The notes beneath the pieces were generated by a model that was not told the origin of the DNA, did not search any database, and saw nothing but the letters and a program-made list of their open reading frames with translations. From assembly GCA_018676675.1 (NCBI GenBank), contig JABHEG010000085.1, positions 1 through 63,323 on the forward strand: DNA of 63,323 nt, read 5' to 3'. Positions within the stretch are counted from its first letter, which is position 1. Each line of letters begins with the position of its first letter. This DNA is from Lentisphaerota bacterium (lineage in GTDB: Bacteria; Verrucomicrobiota; Lentisphaeria; Oligosphaerales; JABHEG01). Both the position numbers and the translations under genes were made by a program. Positions 55,070 through 63,323 of the stretch are shown here, one piece after another.

Positions 55070-56527
55070 ATGAGTACGTTTTTCAACTTGGTCAAGCCCA
55101 GCACTGTGCCCACACTGGATCCGGATTTCCGCCCACCGGTCCTTGCCAACAAGGCCTTCCTGGCGGAAGTGGATGCCTCAGGAGAGGGAGTCCCACTCGT
55201 GCTTGCGGTGGAGCGTGATTCAGGCAAGATCGCCTGCTATGAGACGCGCGTTTTCAGCATGGATCACCCCCGGGCCGCAGTGAATTTTTTTTACGTTGAG
55301 CGCCTCGTCAAATTCCTTCTCTGGCAGTGGGGTGGCTGGAAAGTGACCGTCGGGGGGCCGCCCGAGATTGGGCGATTCCTTCAGTTCTGCTACTCACCAA
55401 CCGGTATGAGAGCGTTCGATTACGAGTTCTGGGGCCAGGCAGTCTACCAGGAGAACTTCACGGTCGAGTGTGTGGACATCGACAGCGTTCCGGCACCAAC
55501 CGATGATCAGGGCAGCGAAGTGAGTCTGGACTGGAGCGGCTGGCGAATCGGCTTCGACCTCGGGGCCAGCGACCGAAAAGTCGCCGTCGTGCGGGATGGC
55601 CGGCTTGCCGTAGACGCCGCTGGAGAGCCAATTCTCAGTGAAGAGTTCATCTGGGACCCCAAACCTCAGACGGACCCGGCCTGGCATCATGAGATGATAA
55701 CCGCAATCCTCAAGCAGGCGGAAGCGAAAATTCTCGAGGTGGACCCCGCTGCAAAGGTCCAGGCCATTGGCGGCAGTTCCGCCGGTGTCTACGTCAACGG
55801 CCGTGTCCGGATCGCTTCGTTGTTCCGAGGCATCGCGGATCGGGATCAGTTTGAGCGGGAAATCGCCCCGATCTTCCAGCGCATTCAGCAGGAGTGGGGC
55901 GTTCCCCTCCGCCTTGAGAACGACGGCGATGTCACCGCGCTGGCCGGCGCAATCGCTCTGGACGACGGTGCCGTTCTTGGCCTGGCGATGGGGTCGTCAC
56001 TGGCGGGCGGATACGTGGACGGTGATCGCAAGATCAAGGGCTGGATGAATGAGCTTGCCTTCGCGCCCGTCGACTTCAACCCCAAAGCAGCCGTTGATGA
56101 ATGGTCTCTGGATCGCGGGGTGGGAGCGAACTACTTCTCACAGCAGGCTGTCGGACGCTTGATACCGGCCGCTGGAATCGACATGCCCGACCTCCCCGAC
56201 GGAGCCCTGCCGGAGCGCCTCAAACGTGTCCAGGAGCTCATGGTAGCCGGCGATGAACGTGCCCGGAGCATCTACGAGACCATTGGGACCTACTTCGGCT
56301 ATACCGTGGCTCATTTCGGCGACTTCTATTGCCCCATCAGGCACATCGAGGTCCTCGGCCGCGTGATGACCGGTGAGGGTGGCCAGATCATCCTTTCCGG
56401 AGCACGACAGATCCTGGAGAACGAATTTCCAGAGACCATGGCATCACTGGCGTTCTACGAACCCAGCGAACGCGAGAAACGGCATGGACAGGCTGAGGCT
56501 GCAGCAAGCCTTCCCGTCATCCCCTGA
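55070..56527 (+). CDS. ROK-like sugar kinase or regulator with extra N-terminal domain
   Basis: The protein has 485 residues. From about residue 163 it has ROK-family features: phosphate loop WRIGFDLGASDRKVAVV, substrate segment AIGGSSAGVYVNGR, LENDGDVTALAGA and LGLAMGSSLAGG. The classical ROK zinc site C-x-C-G-x3-C is not seen. Residues 1-160 form an added domain of unknown type (VGGPPEIGRFLQFCYSP). Normal ROK kinases are about 300-320 residues. It could be a kinase for an amino sugar or a sensor. There is no HTH, so it is not a NagC-type repressor. Confidence 0.72.
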   Translation: MSTFFNLVKPSTVPTLDPDFRPPVLANKAFLAEVDASGEGVPLVLAVERDSGKIACYETRVFSMDHPRAAVNFFYVERLVKFLLWQWGGWKVTVGGPPEIGRFLQFCYSPTGMRAFDYEFWGQAVYQENFTVECVDIDSVPAPTDDQGSEVSLDWSGWRIGFDLGASDRKVAVVRDGRLAVDAAGEPILSEEFIWDPKPQTDPAWHHEMITAILKQAEAKILEVDPAAKVQAIGGSSAGVYVNGRVRIASLFRGIADRDQFEREIAPIFQRIQQEWGVPLRLENDGDVTALAGAIALDDGAVLGLAMGSSLAGGYVDGDRKIKGWMNELAFAPVDFNPKAAVDEWSLDRGVGANYFSQQAVGRLIPAAGIDMPDLPDGALPERLKRVQELMVAGDERARSIYETIGTYFGYTVAHFGDFYCPIRHIEVLGRVMTGEGGQIILSGARQILENEFPETMASLAFYEPSEREKRHGQAEAAASLPVIP

Positions 56528-56577
56528 CAGTCTCGTCCAGCGATACAAATAGGTGCTTACCCCGGAGGCATGCGTAG

Positions 56578-57426
56578 ATGAAATTCCATACCGAATCTGC
56601 CGAGCTCTTCGTCCCTGACGGCGTTGAGCCTGAGGTCGCCCTCAAGCGAACCACCGTCCTGGCCATATCCGCCCATCAGGACGACCTGGAGATCATGGCC
56701 TACCATGGTATCCTCCGCTGCTTTGCGAACCCCAATGAGTGGTTCACCGGAGTGGTCGTCACGAACGGAAGTGGCTCCGCTCGGGACAACCTGTATGCCA
56801 ACTACACGGACGAACAGATGGTCCAGGTGAGACGCCAGGAGCAGAAAAAGGCGGCCACTATCGGCGAGTACAGCAGCGTTGCGCTCCTGGACTACCCCAG
56901 CTCGGCCGTGAAAGACCCGGCGGGAATCGAGCCGGCTGAAGACCTGAAGAGAATCATCGAGAGCACGCGCCCCGATGTCATCTATGCCCACAACTTGGCC
57001 GACAAGCACGACACCCATGTAGCCGTCACTCTGCGCACCATCGAGACACTGAGAAAACTCCCGCCCGAATGTCGCCCACAACGGCTTCTGGGGTGCGAAG
57101 TGTGGCGTGACCTCGACTGGCTCTGCGACGACGACAAGCAGGCTCTTCCAGTCGATGCTCACGAGAATCTGGCTAACGCCCTCCTGGGCGTCTATGACTC
57201 CCAGATTGCTGGTGGGAAGCGCTATGATCTCGCAAGCATGGGGCGCAGACGCGCGCATGCCACCTACCACGCCTCTCACGGAACGGACGAAACCGAAGGG
57301 CTGACCTTCGCGATGGACCTTACACCGTTGCTTGACACCCCGGATAGAGACCCCGCTGACTACGTTGCCACCTTTGTGCAGCGCTTCGCGGATGATGTCA
57401 ACGACCGAATGAGAAAACTCTCCTGA
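56578..57426 (+). CDS. PIG-L-family deacetylase (LmbE-like)
   Basis: The protein has 282 residues. The zinc motif is AHQDDLE (32-38; usual AHPDDE), and a second His lies in the HDTHVAV segment. These enzymes remove N-acetyl groups from GlcNAc-containing glycans or glycolipids. The context fits amino-sugar processing. There is no signal peptide, so the enzyme is cytoplasmic. It is the fifth gene of the sugar operon and lies 50 bases after the ROK-like gene. Confidence 0.85.
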   Translation: MKFHTESAELFVPDGVEPEVALKRTTVLAISAHQDDLEIMAYHGILRCFANPNEWFTGVVVTNGSGSARDNLYANYTDEQMVQVRRQEQKKAATIGEYSSVALLDYPSSAVKDPAGIEPAEDLKRIIESTRPDVIYAHNLADKHDTHVAVTLRTIETLRKLPPECRPQRLLGCEVWRDLDWLCDDDKQALPVDAHENLANALLGVYDSQIAGGKRYDLASMGRRRAHATYHASHGTDETEGLTFAMDLTPLLDTPDRDPADYVATFVQRFADDVNDRMRKLS

Positions 57427-57536
57427 CCCGAGCAACATCAGACGATGGGCCGCGGAAGCGGGAGAAACGCGTCCGGGGCAATCAAGCGTGAACTGGGAAG
57501 CGTGGTCCACACCCGATCCCGAGAAGATGAGATTCC

Positions 57537-57989
57537 ATGAACACAGAAGACCGTAACCGATTCATCGCGCAGAAACTGGATGAAGGCTTCTCATTGTCGG
57601 ATGTGCAAAAGGCGCTGGCCGACGAGCATGACGTCCAGATGACGTACCTGGACCTCCGACTCGCCGCCGCTGACCTGGAAGTCGATTGGACCCGGCACGA
57701 CAAGGTGGTGCCGGAGCCGGAAGAGGACGAAGCCGATGCCGCCCCCGAACCCCAGGCACAGGAAGCGGCCGCGACCGGAATGACCACGATCACAGTCAGC
57801 AAACTCGTTCGCCCCGGCGCATCTATGAGCGGAGACGTCGAGTTCGCCTCGGGAGCCAAAGCTGAGTGGTTCGTGGACTCGATGGGACGCTTGGGGCTCA
57901 ATCCTGCCCCCGGCTCGGGAAAGCCTACCGAAGACGATATCCAAGAGTTCCAGATCGAGCTCCAGCGCAAGCTCACCGGGGGTGCCTGA
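57537..57989 (+). CDS. Conserved-looking hypothetical protein, 150 aa
   Basis: The N-terminal third (about 1-52) is helical, with KLDEGFSLSDVQKALADEHD and MTYLDLRLAAADL, like a small helix-turn-helix. A Glu/Ala/Pro spacer (about 58-78) leads to a C-terminal all-beta region with GDVEFASGAKAEWFVDSMGRLGL and a final EFQIELQRKLTGG helix. I recall similar PVC proteins of unknown function but cannot name a family. It lies 110 bases after the PIG-L gene, with a poor ribosome site. Confidence 0.55.
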   Translation: MNTEDRNRFIAQKLDEGFSLSDVQKALADEHDVQMTYLDLRLAAADLEVDWTRHDKVVPEPEEDEADAAPEPQAQEAAATGMTTITVSKLVRPGASMSGDVEFASGAKAEWFVDSMGRLGLNPAPGSGKPTEDDIQEFQIELQRKLTGGA

Positions 57990-58290
57990 GGCTCCACCAA
58001 CGGCCTGGTCTCAGCACCACCGCCCCATTTCTCGCCCTTGCCGGGTTGCCCGTTGCCAACTCGGAACTATATTACGAATTTGTCTTTCGCGGCGGTAGAG
58101 TCTTGGCCGCCTTCCGTGACCGAAAGTGTTTCGTTACAGCAAGGTCGCACCACGGCAGACGAGCATGTGACGTCGTCAGCCCGCGCAAGCGCCAAACAGT
58201 CTTACGAGCAGGCCAGCGGGCACAGCGGCGCACTTAACACGTCGCCCAACACCTGGACTCCTCAAGGGGCAGGGAAAAGGAACGTTCAGT
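57990..58290 (+). promoter_or_regulatory. Intergenic region with promoter for the ribosomal-protein cluster
   Basis: TTGCCC (58046-58051), a 16-base spacer and TATATT (58068-58073) form a good promoter about 215 bases before rpsP, in the most AT-rich part of the region. No gene is supported in these 301 bases, and no ribosomal-protein leader structure is recognised. Confidence 0.5.
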
Positions 58291-58662
58291 ATGGCAGTTC
58301 GAATCAGGCTTCGCCGAACCGGTAAGCGAAATGCACCCAGCCACCGAATCGTCGTGGCAGACGGGCGTAGCCCAAGAAATGGGCGGTTCATCGAGACAGT
58401 GGGCACCTACAACCCTGTGCAGAAAGCCGAGACCGTCGACTTGGAACGGGTCGACTACTGGATCTCCCAGGGAGCCCAGCCCAGTGATACGGTCTGGGGG
58501 ATCATCAAGCGCGTCCGCGCCGGTGTTCCGCTCGGCGGCAAGGAAGTTCCTCCGGCGGCCGACGATGCGACGCCCCCTGAACCGGTGGCTGAAGAAGAGC
58601 CCGAGGCCCCGGCCGAAGAACCCGCCGAAGCCCCCGAAGAAGACGCCGAAGAAACTGAGTAA
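58291..58662 (+). CDS. rpsP: 30S ribosomal protein bS16
   Basis: The protein has 123 residues. The first 80 are standard bS16: [20 protein letters not shown], then [12 protein letters not shown] and [15 protein letters not shown]. The last 40 residues are a Glu/Pro/Ala-rich acidic tail ([21 protein letters not shown]), unusual for a protein that binds 16S rRNA and absent from E. coli bS16 (82 residues). The cluster order rpsP-khpA-trmD-rplS follows the usual bacterial arrangement except for the missing rimM, which commonly lies between rpsP/khpA and trmD. Confidence 0.95.
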   Translation: MAVRIRLRRTGKRNAPSHRIVVADGRSPRNGRFIETVGTYNPVQKAETVDLERVDYWISQGAQPSDTVWGIIKRVRAGVPLGGKEVPPAADDATPPEPVAEEEPEAPAEEPAEAPEEDAEETE

Positions 58663-58689
58663 TCGGCAAAGCGAAGGGCATAGGCAACG

Positions 58690-59055
58690 ATGGCACTGAC
58701 CTTTTTAAAAAAGCTTTTCGGACTCGGGGAGACATCCTCTTCCCAGACAGCGCCAAACTCCCCCAAAGGCCAAGAGGCCGGTAGGAAGAAGGAGAGGGCG
58801 ACGGGTGCCGAAAGCCAACCTGACCTCGAGAGCTTTGTTGGGTTCGTTGTGCGAGCACTTGTAGACTCCCCCGACCAAGTCGGCATTGAAACCGTCAACC
58901 GAGGCCGAGACGCCACAATCCAGGTCACGTGTGACAAGGCGGATGTGGGTAAAGTCATCGGCAGAAATGGCAAGACCATCGCCGCCATTCGCGCTCTGGC
59001 TAACGGTGCCGGAGCCCGCGCGGGGCAACGGGTCGGCGTGGAAATTCTGGACTGA
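58690..59055 (+). CDS. khpA: KhpA-type RNA-binding KH protein with N-terminal extension
   Basis: The protein has 121 residues. The type II KH fold begins near residue 45 ([14 protein letters not shown]), with the RNA-binding loop [18 protein letters not shown]. Normal KhpA is about 75-80 residues. The first 44 residues are a charged extension ([13 protein letters not shown]...GRKKERAT). KhpA with KhpB binds many RNAs and affects cell division in Gram-positives; in this order it often accompanies rpsP. It starts 27 bases after rpsP. Confidence 0.88.
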   Translation: MALTFLKKLFGLGETSSSQTAPNSPKGQEAGRKKERATGAESQPDLESFVGFVVRALVDSPDQVGIETVNRGRDATIQVTCDKADVGKVIGRNGKTIAAIRALANGAGARAGQRVGVEILD

Positions 59056-59062
59056 GCAGGCG

Positions 59063-59758
59063 ATGCGCCTGGACATCATAACGCTCTTCCCTGAGTTGGC
59101 CTCCTTCCCGCTTAGCCAATCAATCATTGGCAGAGCGCAGCAGAAGGGCATTGTCAGGGTCTGTGCGGTAAACCCCCGGGACTACACGAACGACAAGCAC
59201 CGCACAACCGACGAACGCCCCTACGGTGGGGGGGCCGGAATGGTCATGAAGCCAGACCCGCTCTTCGCGGCTGTCGAAGACGTACGGACAGACAGCAGTA
59301 CGGTGATTCTGCTCAGCCCTCAAGGGCACCCGTTCACTCAGAAGCGCGCTCAGGAACTGGCTGAAGAGAAACATATCGTCTTGGTCTGCGGCCACTATGA
59401 AGGAGTTGACGAACGCGTTCGTCAGTCGCTGGTCGATGATGAGATCTCGATCGGTGACTATGTGTTGACGAACGGCGCGCTGGCGGCACTGGTAATCGCT
59501 GATGCCGTCATCCGACTGCTTCCCGGTGCACTGGGATGTGCGGAGAGTTCGGAAAAAGAGTCCTTCGCGGACCGGGAATGGCTCGAGTTTCCGCAGTATA
59601 CGAGACCCCCCGACTTCCGGGGAATGCGAATACCGGATGTTCTGCTTTCCGGAAACCACAAACGAATTGAAGAATGGCGACAACGGCAACGCCTGCTGAG
59701 GACAGCGGCAAGGCGACCCGATTTACTGCACAAAGACACGGAGACGACACATGAATAA
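59063..59758 (+). CDS. trmD: tRNA (guanine-N1)-methyltransferase TrmD
   Basis: The protein has 231 residues from ATG 59063, 7 bases after khpA. It methylates G37 of tRNAs with S-adenosylmethionine and prevents frameshifting. The knotted SPOUT motifs are [27 protein letters not shown] and [18 protein letters not shown]. It ends 8 bases inside rplS. No rimM is found between khpA and trmD, where many genomes place it. Confidence 0.97.
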   Translation: MRLDIITLFPELASFPLSQSIIGRAQQKGIVRVCAVNPRDYTNDKHRTTDERPYGGGAGMVMKPDPLFAAVEDVRTDSSTVILLSPQGHPFTQKRAQELAEEKHIVLVCGHYEGVDERVRQSLVDDEISIGDYVLTNGALAALVIADAVIRLLPGALGCAESSEKESFADREWLEFPQYTRPPDFRGMRIPDVLLSGNHKRIEEWRQRQRLLRTAARRPDLLHKDTETTHE

Positions 59759-60098
59759 ACTCCAAGCCATCCGCAATGAGAACCTCAAGGCCGACCTCCC
59801 GGAATTTGCCATCGGCGACAACCTTCGCGCCGAAGTGCGGATTGTTGAGGGTGGCAAAGAGCGCGTTCAGGCCTTCACTGGAACGGTCATCGCCCGCAGC
59901 GGCAGCGGTGTCGCCGAGAGCGTGACGCTCCGTCGCGTGTCCTACGGTCAGGGAGTTGAGAGGATCCTCCCCCTTCATTCCCCCACACTCGCTGGGATTG
60001 AGGTCGTCCGTAAAGGCCGTGTTCGCCGTTCGAAGCTCTACTACCTTCGTGATCAGGTCGGCAAAGCTGCTCGCGTCAGAGAACGCCGCGACGACTGA
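59751..60098 (+). CDS. rplS: 50S ribosomal protein bL19
   Basis: The protein has 115 residues, full length. Blocks: [26 protein letters not shown], then [28 protein letters not shown] and [14 protein letters not shown]. It sits at the 30S-50S bridge. The start overlaps the end of trmD by 8 bases, so translation is likely coupled. rnhB follows 121 bases later. Confidence 0.97.
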   Translation: MNKLQAIRNENLKADLPEFAIGDNLRAEVRIVEGGKERVQAFTGTVIARSGSGVAESVTLRRVSYGQGVERILPLHSPTLAGIEVVRKGRVRRSKLYYLRDQVGKAARVRERRDD

Positions 60099-60219
60099 GT
60101 TGGCGAATTGCGCTGACGCGCGTCCCCGCATTGACGCCCCCCCCCTCCCCTCCAGGGCCGGCGACTTGGGCAGGCCCATGACCCGATAGGGAGTGTCGTT
60201 TTCATCGGAGAGTGCACTG

Positions 60220-60930
60220 ATGGCCGTCACTGTCGCCGGTCTGCCTGACCTGTTTGTGTTCGAGCGAGAAGCCCGAGAGAAGGGGCACGTTCGCATAGCA
60301 GGTGTGGACGAGGTCGGTAGAGGACCATTGGCAGGCCCCGTCGTCGTTGCTGCAGTCATACTCCCCGCAGACGGTCTCTCACTGCCGGTCAATGACTCAA
60401 AGGCACTCTCTGCCAAACAACGTAAAGTACTCGCTGACGCCCTTCACGAACTACCCGGCATCACGATCTCACTGGCGCTAGTGTCTCCTGCCGACATCGA
60501 CCGCGTCAACATTCTCAACGCGACCCATTCAGCAATGCGAGAGGCGGTTCAGACGCTTGTCCCTCCTGCCGACTTCGCCCTCATTGACGGACTCCCCGTC
60601 CCCAGTTTCCCACTACCGAACAAAGCGCTTGTCAAAGGCGATGCCCGCTCGGCAAGCATCGCCGCGGCAAGTATCATCGCAAAGGTCTACCGCGACCGTT
60701 TGATGGTGGATCTCGATGGTAAGTTCCCCGGGTATGGATTTGCACAACACAAGGGCTATGGTACAGCAAAGCACATCGAGGCGCTAAACAAGCTCGGGCC
60801 GTGCGACATCCATCGCAAGACGTTCGCCCCAGTCAGGCGCTTGATCCAACCACCACCCGAACAGATGGAATTCGGTTTCCCACCGGGAACGCCGAACTCC
60901 CTCGTCAGTCCGGACCAGCCAGGACAGTAG
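60220..60930 (+). CDS. rnhB: Ribonuclease HII
   Basis: The protein has 236 residues from ATG 60220 (GGAGAG 8 bases before). It cuts RNA from RNA/DNA hybrids and single ribonucleotides in DNA. Catalytic Asp-Glu lie in IAGVDEVGRGPLAGPVV, the third Asp in ALIDGLP, and the VKGDARSASIAAASIIAKVYRDRLM block is intact. The C-terminus has about 40 extra residues, Pro-rich, after the normal end. GTG 60193 upstream is less likely. pcnB follows by 17 bases. Confidence 0.95.
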   Translation: MAVTVAGLPDLFVFEREAREKGHVRIAGVDEVGRGPLAGPVVVAAVILPADGLSLPVNDSKALSAKQRKVLADALHELPGITISLALVSPADIDRVNILNATHSAMREAVQTLVPPADFALIDGLPVPSFPLPNKALVKGDARSASIAAASIIAKVYRDRLMVDLDGKFPGYGFAQHKGYGTAKHIEALNKLGPCDIHRKTFAPVRRLIQPPPEQMEFGFPPGTPNSLVSPDQPGQ

Positions 60931-60947
60931 ACTCCACGTCCACCGCG

Positions 60948-62195
60948 ATGCCGATCAGTGACAAAATCCGGCCTGCCGTCACGGAGATCATACGAGCTCT
61001 CGTATCAAACGGCTTTGAGGCGTATGTCGTCGGGGGGGCCGTTCGCGACCTCCTCCTCGACATAGAGCCCAAAGACTACGACCTGGCCACGTCCGCCAGT
61101 CCGGAGGAAGTGCGAGGCGTCTTTGGCCGGCGGAAAGCCCGCATCATCGGTCGCAGGTTCCGCCTCGTCCACGTTCACACGAGCCACGATATCTACGAAA
61201 TCAGTACGTTCCGCCGCGAGCCGACACAGGAGGAGCGGAGCGAACGAATCGACGACGACGGAGTGATGCTCTGGCGGGACAACCAATACGGAACGCTCGA
61301 ACAGGACGCGTTCCGCCGCGATTTCACCGTCAACTCCCTCTTCTTTGATCCTGTCGGGGAGCGCAGCATAATTGACCTTGTCGGGGGGATGGAAGATCTG
61401 AAGCACAAGATCGTTCGGTCGGTCGGACCGCCCGACACGCGCATAGAGGAAGACCCCGTGCGCATGCTGCGAGCCCTCAAGCTGGTCGCCAAGTACGGGT
61501 TCTCCCTGGAGAGCGACCTGGAGGCGGTCATTCGCGCGCGTGCCTCCCAAATCTCCATGGCAGCGGCCGGTCGGCTCCTCGAAGAACTCATGAAAATCGT
61601 CGCCTCACCGCACGCCCACGCAACGTTCGAAGCGTGCCATGACTACGGACTGCTCGAGCACTTCTGGCCCGCGCTGGGTGAGGAATGGACGAACGGGGAA
61701 ACCGGCGGGCTCGTTCGGAAGCTGCTCACGGAACGAGACAGGCGCGTCGCCGGGGGAGACTACTCAACGTCCAAGGCACTGGCCCTCGCAACCATTGCAC
61801 TCCCAGCCATCGCTCGGGGGCGCGGCTGTGCCGACTTGGAGCCGCTGTGGGAGCATGAGCCAGGCTTGGAGCGAGATATGCGTGGACAAGTTCGGTCATT
61901 CTTCGAACCTTTCCCCGTCTCGCGTTACCTGACCGCACGAATGCGGGATATCATGCTGATGCTGCCCCGGTTCGTTGCCGGCAAACGCAAGAGCAAGTTG
62001 GTCGGCCATCCCGAGTACAAATACGGGCGGGAGCTCTTCTCCCTCGTTGCTCTTGCCAGAGAGTGGCCCGACGACATGGTCGCGGCCTGGCCTGAGCCGC
62101 CGAAGCGACAGCCGCGTGGATCGGAGCGAGGGGGCCGCAGACGGCCGAACCGGAATAGAAGACGCAACCGCGGAAAACCGCCCCGGAAAGCATGA
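60948..62195 (+). CDS. pcnB: Poly(A) polymerase I / CCA-adding family nucleotidyltransferase
   Basis: The protein has 415 residues from ATG 60948. Class II nucleotidyltransferase head: YVVGGAVRDLLLDIEPKDYDLATSA with the DxD pair, then RRDFTVNSLFFDP and EDPVRMLRALKLVAKYGF. The C-terminus ends in a basic, Arg/Asn/Lys-rich tail (RRRPNRNRRRNRGKPPRKA), a hallmark of bacterial PcnB rather than Cca. It adds poly(A) to RNA 3' ends for decay. The carboxypeptidase gene starts in its stop (ATGA). Confidence 0.92.
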   Translation: MPISDKIRPAVTEIIRALVSNGFEAYVVGGAVRDLLLDIEPKDYDLATSASPEEVRGVFGRRKARIIGRRFRLVHVHTSHDIYEISTFRREPTQEERSERIDDDGVMLWRDNQYGTLEQDAFRRDFTVNSLFFDPVGERSIIDLVGGMEDLKHKIVRSVGPPDTRIEEDPVRMLRALKLVAKYGFSLESDLEAVIRARASQISMAAAGRLLEELMKIVASPHAHATFEACHDYGLLEHFWPALGEEWTNGETGGLVRKLLTERDRRVAGGDYSTSKALALATIALPAIARGRGCADLEPLWEHEPGLERDMRGQVRSFFEPFPVSRYLTARMRDIMLMLPRFVAGKRKSKLVGHPEYKYGRELFSLVALAREWPDDMVAAWPEPPKRQPRGSERGGRRRPNRNRRRNRGKPPRKA

Positions 62196-63193
62196 GACCT
62201 TTCATCGTTATCGCAGTGACTCTGGTTCACATAGCCGCCATCTATGGGCTGGCCCGAAGTGCATCCCCCGGCAGAGCAAACCAGCCGCCTGAGGACCCTC
62301 TCCCGGGCCCCGAACAGACATCTCCGGGAACCCCGCCAACGCCACCCCCGGAGACGGGGATCATCACGCCATCCGACTTGGATGACCGGTCCGCTAGCCT
62401 CACCCCAAATCCGGCTGTGGTCAGGAAGAAATCCAGCTGCAAATCAGGAATCCTGGTGGACTGGACAAATCGCCAGATTCTGTGGCGCCGGAGAGACACA
62501 ACCGTGACCGCAATCGCCTCTCTGACCAAGATGATGACGGCCTGCCTCCTCCTCGAAGCTGTCGAAGCGCGCCCGGAGCTCAGCCTCAGTACACCAGTGA
62601 GAGTGACGCCAGGGGCGGCCAAGATCGCCGGCAGTCAGGTATACCTCGACCCGCGGGAGACCTTCCCAGTGCAAGATCTCCTCAAATCCATCATGATATT
62701 CAGCGCGAATGATGCTGCCTACCTGATTGCCGAGTTCCTCGGAGGAGGCGACCCGCAGACGTTTGTGCGAGCGATGAACGACCAAGCCAAGACGTTTGGG
62801 CTGCAAAACACGCATTTTCTGAACCCCCATGGACTCCCCTCGGCAGGGCGGAAGGAGAATCAGAGTACTGCCTTGGAGATGGCCTGCCTCGCCGGTCAAT
62901 TGCTCGAGTATCCCGAGATTGTCCGCTGGAGTTCGACCTGGCTCAGTTACCTGCGGCAGAACACGCAGAAGCCGTTCCAATTGGTCAACCGCAATCGTCT
63001 GGTCAACCCCAGTGAGGGAGTATCAGGAGTCAACGGGATGAAAACAGGCTTCACCAGCAAAGCCGGCTACTGCGTGGCCGCCACGTGCACGCGCAGCTCG
63101 CGAACACTCATCGCCGTTGTCACCGGATGCCCTACCTCCAAAGAACGCAACAGCCTGGTCGAAGCCCTTCTGGAGTGGGGCTACGCCCCATAA
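62192..63193 (+). CDS. D-alanyl-D-alanine carboxypeptidase (S11, PBP5/6-like)
   Basis: The protein has 333 residues. It trims the terminal D-Ala from peptidoglycan stem peptides. The active-site motifs are SLTK (Ser110, Lys113), SAN (171-173) and KTG (284-286). An N-terminal hydrophobic helix (1-22) anchors or exports it. A Pro-rich linker at about 30-60 precedes the fold. The C-terminal membrane-binding amphipathic domain of E. coli PBP5 is missing, so the N-terminal helix may be the only anchor. It overlaps pcnB by 4 bases. Confidence 0.93.
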   Translation: MRPFIVIAVTLVHIAAIYGLARSASPGRANQPPEDPLPGPEQTSPGTPPTPPPETGIITPSDLDDRSASLTPNPAVVRKKSSCKSGILVDWTNRQILWRRRDTTVTAIASLTKMMTACLLLEAVEARPELSLSTPVRVTPGAAKIAGSQVYLDPRETFPVQDLLKSIMIFSANDAAYLIAEFLGGGDPQTFVRAMNDQAKTFGLQNTHFLNPHGLPSAGRKENQSTALEMACLAGQLLEYPEIVRWSSTWLSYLRQNTQKPFQLVNRNRLVNPSEGVSGVNGMKTGFTSKAGYCVAATCTRSSRTLIAVVTGCPTSKERNSLVEALLEWGYAP

Positions 63194-63200
63194 GCGCTAA

Positions 63201-63323
63201 CTTGAACGTCCAACATCGAACTCTGAACGTCGAACGTCGAGGTTTGTAACGGCTTCTTTCGGAGACTGTTCCGGTTCTCTTCATTCGACATTCGGCGTTG
63301 GACGTTCGATGTTCAGCGTTCGC
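63201..63323. repeat. Degenerate inverted-repeat element (GAACGTCGAACATCGAA type)
   Basis: Short near-identical units (AACGTCCAACATCGAAC, GAACGTCGAACGTCGA) fill 63202-63240, and their reverse complement fills about 63284-63323 (ATTCGACATTCGGCGTTGG, GACGTTCGATGTTC). The central 43 bases differ. The arms can pair imperfectly into a long hairpin, and the right arm is cut by the window edge. The motif is built from the palindrome GAACGTTC and its variants. Confidence 0.7.

Noticed and set aside
1..63323. CRISPR arrays, rRNA, tRNA genes and transposases
   Set aside because: None seen on reading; tRNA genes could still be missed because no covariance search was possible.

Overview
This is a GC-rich bacterial chromosome segment (near 60% GC by eye), densely coding on both strands, with no rRNA, tRNA, CRISPR array or transposase that I can see. 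The gene set points to a Gram-negative member of the PVC superphylum, most like Lentisphaerota or Kiritimatiellota. The clues are a protein with the exosortase-associated TIGR04073-type C-terminal domain, a sugar module of URO-D-like, Gfo/Idh/MocA and HpcH/HpaI genes, several Ser/Thr kinases with zinc ribbons, and an O-antigen-ligase-like polymerase. That placement is an inference from gene content; no marker phylogeny was possible.

Layout. 1-3.5 kb: a compact run of small + strand genes with 4-base start/stop overlaps (lipoprotein, zinc ribbons, ASCH domain, Pol X-like nucleotidyltransferase, SHOCT-type membrane protein) that looks phage- or plasmid-derived. 3.8-10.6 kb: a giant secreted calcium-binding/beta-propeller protein and two alpha-solenoid (HEAT, Sel1) envelope proteins. 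10.9-17.2 kb: DegT-family aminotransferase, Gfo/Idh oxidoreductase, a PerR-type regulator, polyphosphate kinase 2, the TIGR04073-like protein and a type I mannose-6-phosphate isomerase. 17.4-22.4 kb: FtsK, a RodZ-like protein and CysS. 22.6-27.1 kb: a four-gene sugar module (URO-D-like, Gfo/Idh, HpcH/HpaI aldolase, sialidase-like). 27.5-38.5 kb: signalling and envelope, with two zinc-ribbon Ser/Thr kinases, a sigma-54 activator, a polymerase fused to a beta-rich domain, a LolA-like protein, an AI-2E/PerM-family membrane protein and an alpha/beta hydrolase. 38.8-44.5 kb: fumarase alpha subunit with a Cys-rich partner, glycerate kinase, SecA. 45-52.2 kb: two tandem paralogous secreted coiled-coil/TPR proteins. 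52.3-58 kb: KDPG aldolase, nucleotidyltransferase, NahK-like kinase, ROK-like protein, PIG-L deacetylase, which reads as an amino-sugar salvage operon. 58.3-63.2 kb: the housekeeping cluster rpsP-khpA-trmD-rplS-rnhB-pcnB and a D-Ala-D-Ala carboxypeptidase. The window closes in a degenerate inverted-repeat element.

How the parts fit. Much of the window serves the envelope: polymer assembly (ligase plus LolA-like protein), surface scaffolds (coiled-coil/TPR, Sel1, HEAT, propeller proteins), peptidoglycan remodelling, SecA export and FtsK/RodZ-like division and shape functions. The rest is carbohydrate catabolism and salvage. A sigma-54 activator lies near the polymerase, and a near-consensus sigma-54 promoter precedes the larger kinase, which suggests a local signalling circuit, though nothing here proves that link.
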